Translations under genes and position numbers: made by a program
Shown here: positions 62,201-64,000 of the stretch, one piece after another
Position numbering within the stretch: position 1 is the first letter of the stretch
Layout of the letters: every line of letters starts with the position of its first letter
Notes under the pieces: generated by a model
What the model was told of the DNA's origin: nothing
Seen by the model: only the letters and a program-made list of their open reading frames with translations
Databases searched by the model: none
From: Limnephilus marmoratus
Lineage: Eukaryota > Arthropoda > Insecta > Trichoptera > Limnephilidae
Direction: 5' to 3'
DNA length: 64,000 bases
Assembly: GCA_917880885.1 (NCBI GenBank)
Contig: OU862910.1
Coordinates: 51,017,285-51,081,284, forward strand

Positions 62201-64000
62201 AAATCTTCCGAAAGAAGACTTTTGAAATTCCTCATACAAAATATTTATCGATTTGTGGGCACGTTGTCAAACTTAGTGTCAGTAATCTATAAGGCCCTAT
62301 TGCATCAAACCGACCCAAATTTTTGATTCTTACTAGGAATCATGGTCTGACCAGGAATCAATAAAAATCTTAAAAATGAAGACTTTTGAATTTCCTCATA
62401 CGAAATATTTATCGTTTTGTGGGCACTTTGTCAAACTTAGGGTCGGTTAATTCTTAGGCCCTATGGCACCAAGCCGACTGAAATTTTGGATTCTTATTGA
62501 GAATCACGGTCTGTTCACGAATGAATTGAAAAATCTGCCAAAAGAAGAAAATTTAAAAAAAAACATCGTTTTAACACTTGGGGTCGGTCATTTTAGCACT
62601 TGTGGTCGGTCATTTACAAGCCTGGGGTCGGTCGAAACTTCAGCCTTATAGCACCGAACCGACAGAAATTTTGGATTCTTACTAGGAATCGTGGTCTGAC
62701 CAGGAAACAATAAAAAATCTTCCAAATTAAGACTCTTGAAATTCATCATACAAAATATTTATCGTTTCGCACTTTGTCAAACTTGGGGTCGGTTATTTAT
62801 AATATCACCAAACGGACTGAAATTTTGGATTCTTATTGAGAATCGTGGTTTGTACACGAATCAATCGAAAAATCTGCCAACAGAAGGAAATTTTGAAAAA
62901 ATCATCGTTTTAACACTCAGGGTCGGTCGTTTTAGTACTTAGAGTCAGTCGTTTAAACACTTGGGGTCGGTCGTAACTTCGGCCCTATGGCACCAAACCG
63001 ACTGAAATTTTTGATTGTTACTAGGAATCGTGGTGTGACCAGGTATCAAAAAAAAATCTTCCAAATGAAGACTCTTGAAATTCCTCATACAAAATATTTA
63101 TCGTTTCATGGGCACTTTGTCAAACTTGGGGTCGGATATTTGTAATATCACCAATCTGACTGAAATTTTGGATTCTTATTGAGAATCGTGGTTTGTACAC
63201 GAATCAATCGAAAAATCTGGCAAAAGAAGGAAATTTTGAAAAAATCATCGTTTTAACACTCAGGGTCGGTCGTTTTAGTACTTAGAGTCAGTCGTTTAAA
63301 CACTTGGGGTCGGTCGTAAGTTCGGCCCTATGGCACCAAACCGACTGAAATTTTTGATTGTTACTAGGAATCGTGGTCTGACCAGGTATCAAAAAAAATT
63401 CTTCCAAATGAAGACTCTTGAAATTCCTCATACAAAATATTTATCGTTTCATGGGCACTTTGTCAAACTTGGGGTCGGATATTTCTAATATTACCAAACT
63501 GACTGAAATTTTGGATTCTTACTGAGAATCGTGGTCTGTACAGGAATCAATCGAAAAATCTGCCAAAAGAAGGAAATTTTGAAAAAATCATCGTTTTAAC
63601 ACTCAGGGTCGGTCGTTTTAGTACTTAGGGTCGGTCGTTTAAGCACTTTGGTTCGGTCGTAACTACGGCCCTATGGCACGAAACCGACTGAAATTTTGGA
63701 TTCTTTCTAGGAATAGTGGTCTGACCAGGAATCTATAAAAAATCTTCCGAAAGAAGACTTTTGAAATTCCTCATACAAAATATTTATCGTTTTGTGGGCA
63801 CTTTGTCAAACTATGGGTGCGTTAATTCTTAGGCCCTATGGCACCAAGCCGACTGAAATTTTGGATTCTTACTGAGAATCACGGTCTGTACACGAATGAA
63901 TTGAAAAATCTGCCAAAAGAAGAACATTAAAAAAAAACATCGTTTTAACACTTGGGGTCGGTCGTTTTAGCAATTGGGGTCGGTCGTTTAAAAACCTGGG
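53247..64000. repeat. Satellite block 6 (uninterrupted to the window end)
   Basis: About 10.75 kb of A and B units without an insertion. It contains repeated larger blocks: 54010-54340 recurs at about 60270-61440, and 57890-58140 recurs at about 59930-60200. Runs with the CCAATCCTACAAA variant unit lie at 55688, 56382, 57069, 58434, 60825 and 61977. The array is cut by the window edge. Confidence 0.92.

Larger units (their letters stand above)
35816..64000. repeat. Complex satellite array, at least 28 kb, continuing past the window
   Basis: Two related unit types alternate. A (about 150-165 bp): GGAATCGTGGTCTGACCAGG, AATCAATAAAAAATCTTCCA, GAAATTCCTCATACAAAATA, TTTATCG, CAAACTT-GGGTCGGTTATTT. 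B (about 185 bp): GAGAATC-TGGTCTGTACACG, AAAAATCTGCCAAAAGAAGG, ATCATCGTTTTAACACT, then three GGGTCGGTCG motifs spaced about 24 bp apart. Both end CCCTATGGCACCAAACCGAC, TGAAATTTTGGATTCTTACT. A units have two main variants (AAAAGAAGACTTTTG with a GTTTTGTGGGCAC start, or AAATGAAGACTCTTG with GTTTCATGGGCAC or GTTTCGCAC). Common higher-order units are BA (about 320-350 bp) and BAA (about 510 bp). Short open frames throughout (for example those containing QTTIPSKNPKFQS) are repeats of one antisense frame and not genes. Confidence 0.95.

Noticed and set aside
38387..64000. Dozens of 60-100 codon open frames, many with the same peptide (QTTIPSKNPKFQS, RNFKSLHLEDF)
   Set aside because: They are one antisense frame repeated with the satellite unit. 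They break at random points in different units and have no start-site or domain logic.
38387..64000. CRISPR-like array
   Set aside because: Repeats are long (150-185 bp), contiguous and related to one another. There are no short direct repeats with unique spacers, and the genome is eukaryotic.

Overview
This window looks like insect nuclear DNA, most likely from a moth or butterfly (Lepidoptera). It is A+T-rich and contains no recognisable single-copy host gene. Nearly everything that can be named is mobile or repetitive: non-LTR retrotransposons of several lineages, tRNA-derived SINEs with intact or decayed pol III boxes, hAT-like, foldback and TTAA-flanked elements, one complete PIF/Harbinger DNA transposon, and a very large complex satellite. 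The lepidopteran inference rests on short TTAGG telomere-type runs and on repeat fragments I recognise as common in moth and butterfly genomes (near 6310, 7045-7120, 7558-8275 and 34840-35160). It is recognition from memory, not a database match.

Layout. 1-9.1 kb: low-information DNA with a ~480-bp inverted-repeat element, an L2-like LINE end, a tRNA-like sequence at 3766, and an RTE-like LINE tail next to a reversed SINE. 9.1-14 kb: nested insertions (a CR1 tail inside a SINE, a hAT-like MITE inside another SINE). 14-25 kb: two copies in inverted order of a TTAA-flanked element, CR1 inside an RTE-like LINE, a foldback element with an 8-bp target duplication, and a full-length SINE with a target duplication. 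25.3-32.9 kb: a LINE cluster, including a 3-kb endonuclease/reverse-transcriptase element on the minus strand broken only by two homopolymer frameshifts, and another LINE on the plus strand. 34.2-34.65 kb: a second foldback element with a GC-rich core.

From 35.8 kb to the window end runs one satellite array, about 28 kb in total and about 19 kb of satellite proper. Two related unit types alternate: A, about 150-165 bp with one GGGTCGGT motif, and B, about 185 bp with three GGGTCGGTCG motifs. They form higher-order units of about 320-350 and 510 bp, plus a near-identical 1517-bp tandem duplication. The array is interrupted by a CR1 LINE, a SINE, the PIF/Harbinger element, a 2.4-kb hAT-type element and a ~445-bp retroposon with an (ATT)n tail. 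Intact units elsewhere in the array act as empty sites that confirm the insertion boundaries.

The most notable object is the Harbinger element (45969-49467): 64-bp identical terminal inverted repeats, a TTA duplication, and two intact two-exon genes on opposite strands whose exons interlock. The MADF/BESS gene intron contains transposase exon 2, and the transposase intron contains MADF/BESS exon 2. The splice sites were read by eye and both spliced frames close exactly. Transcript support cannot be judged from sequence alone.
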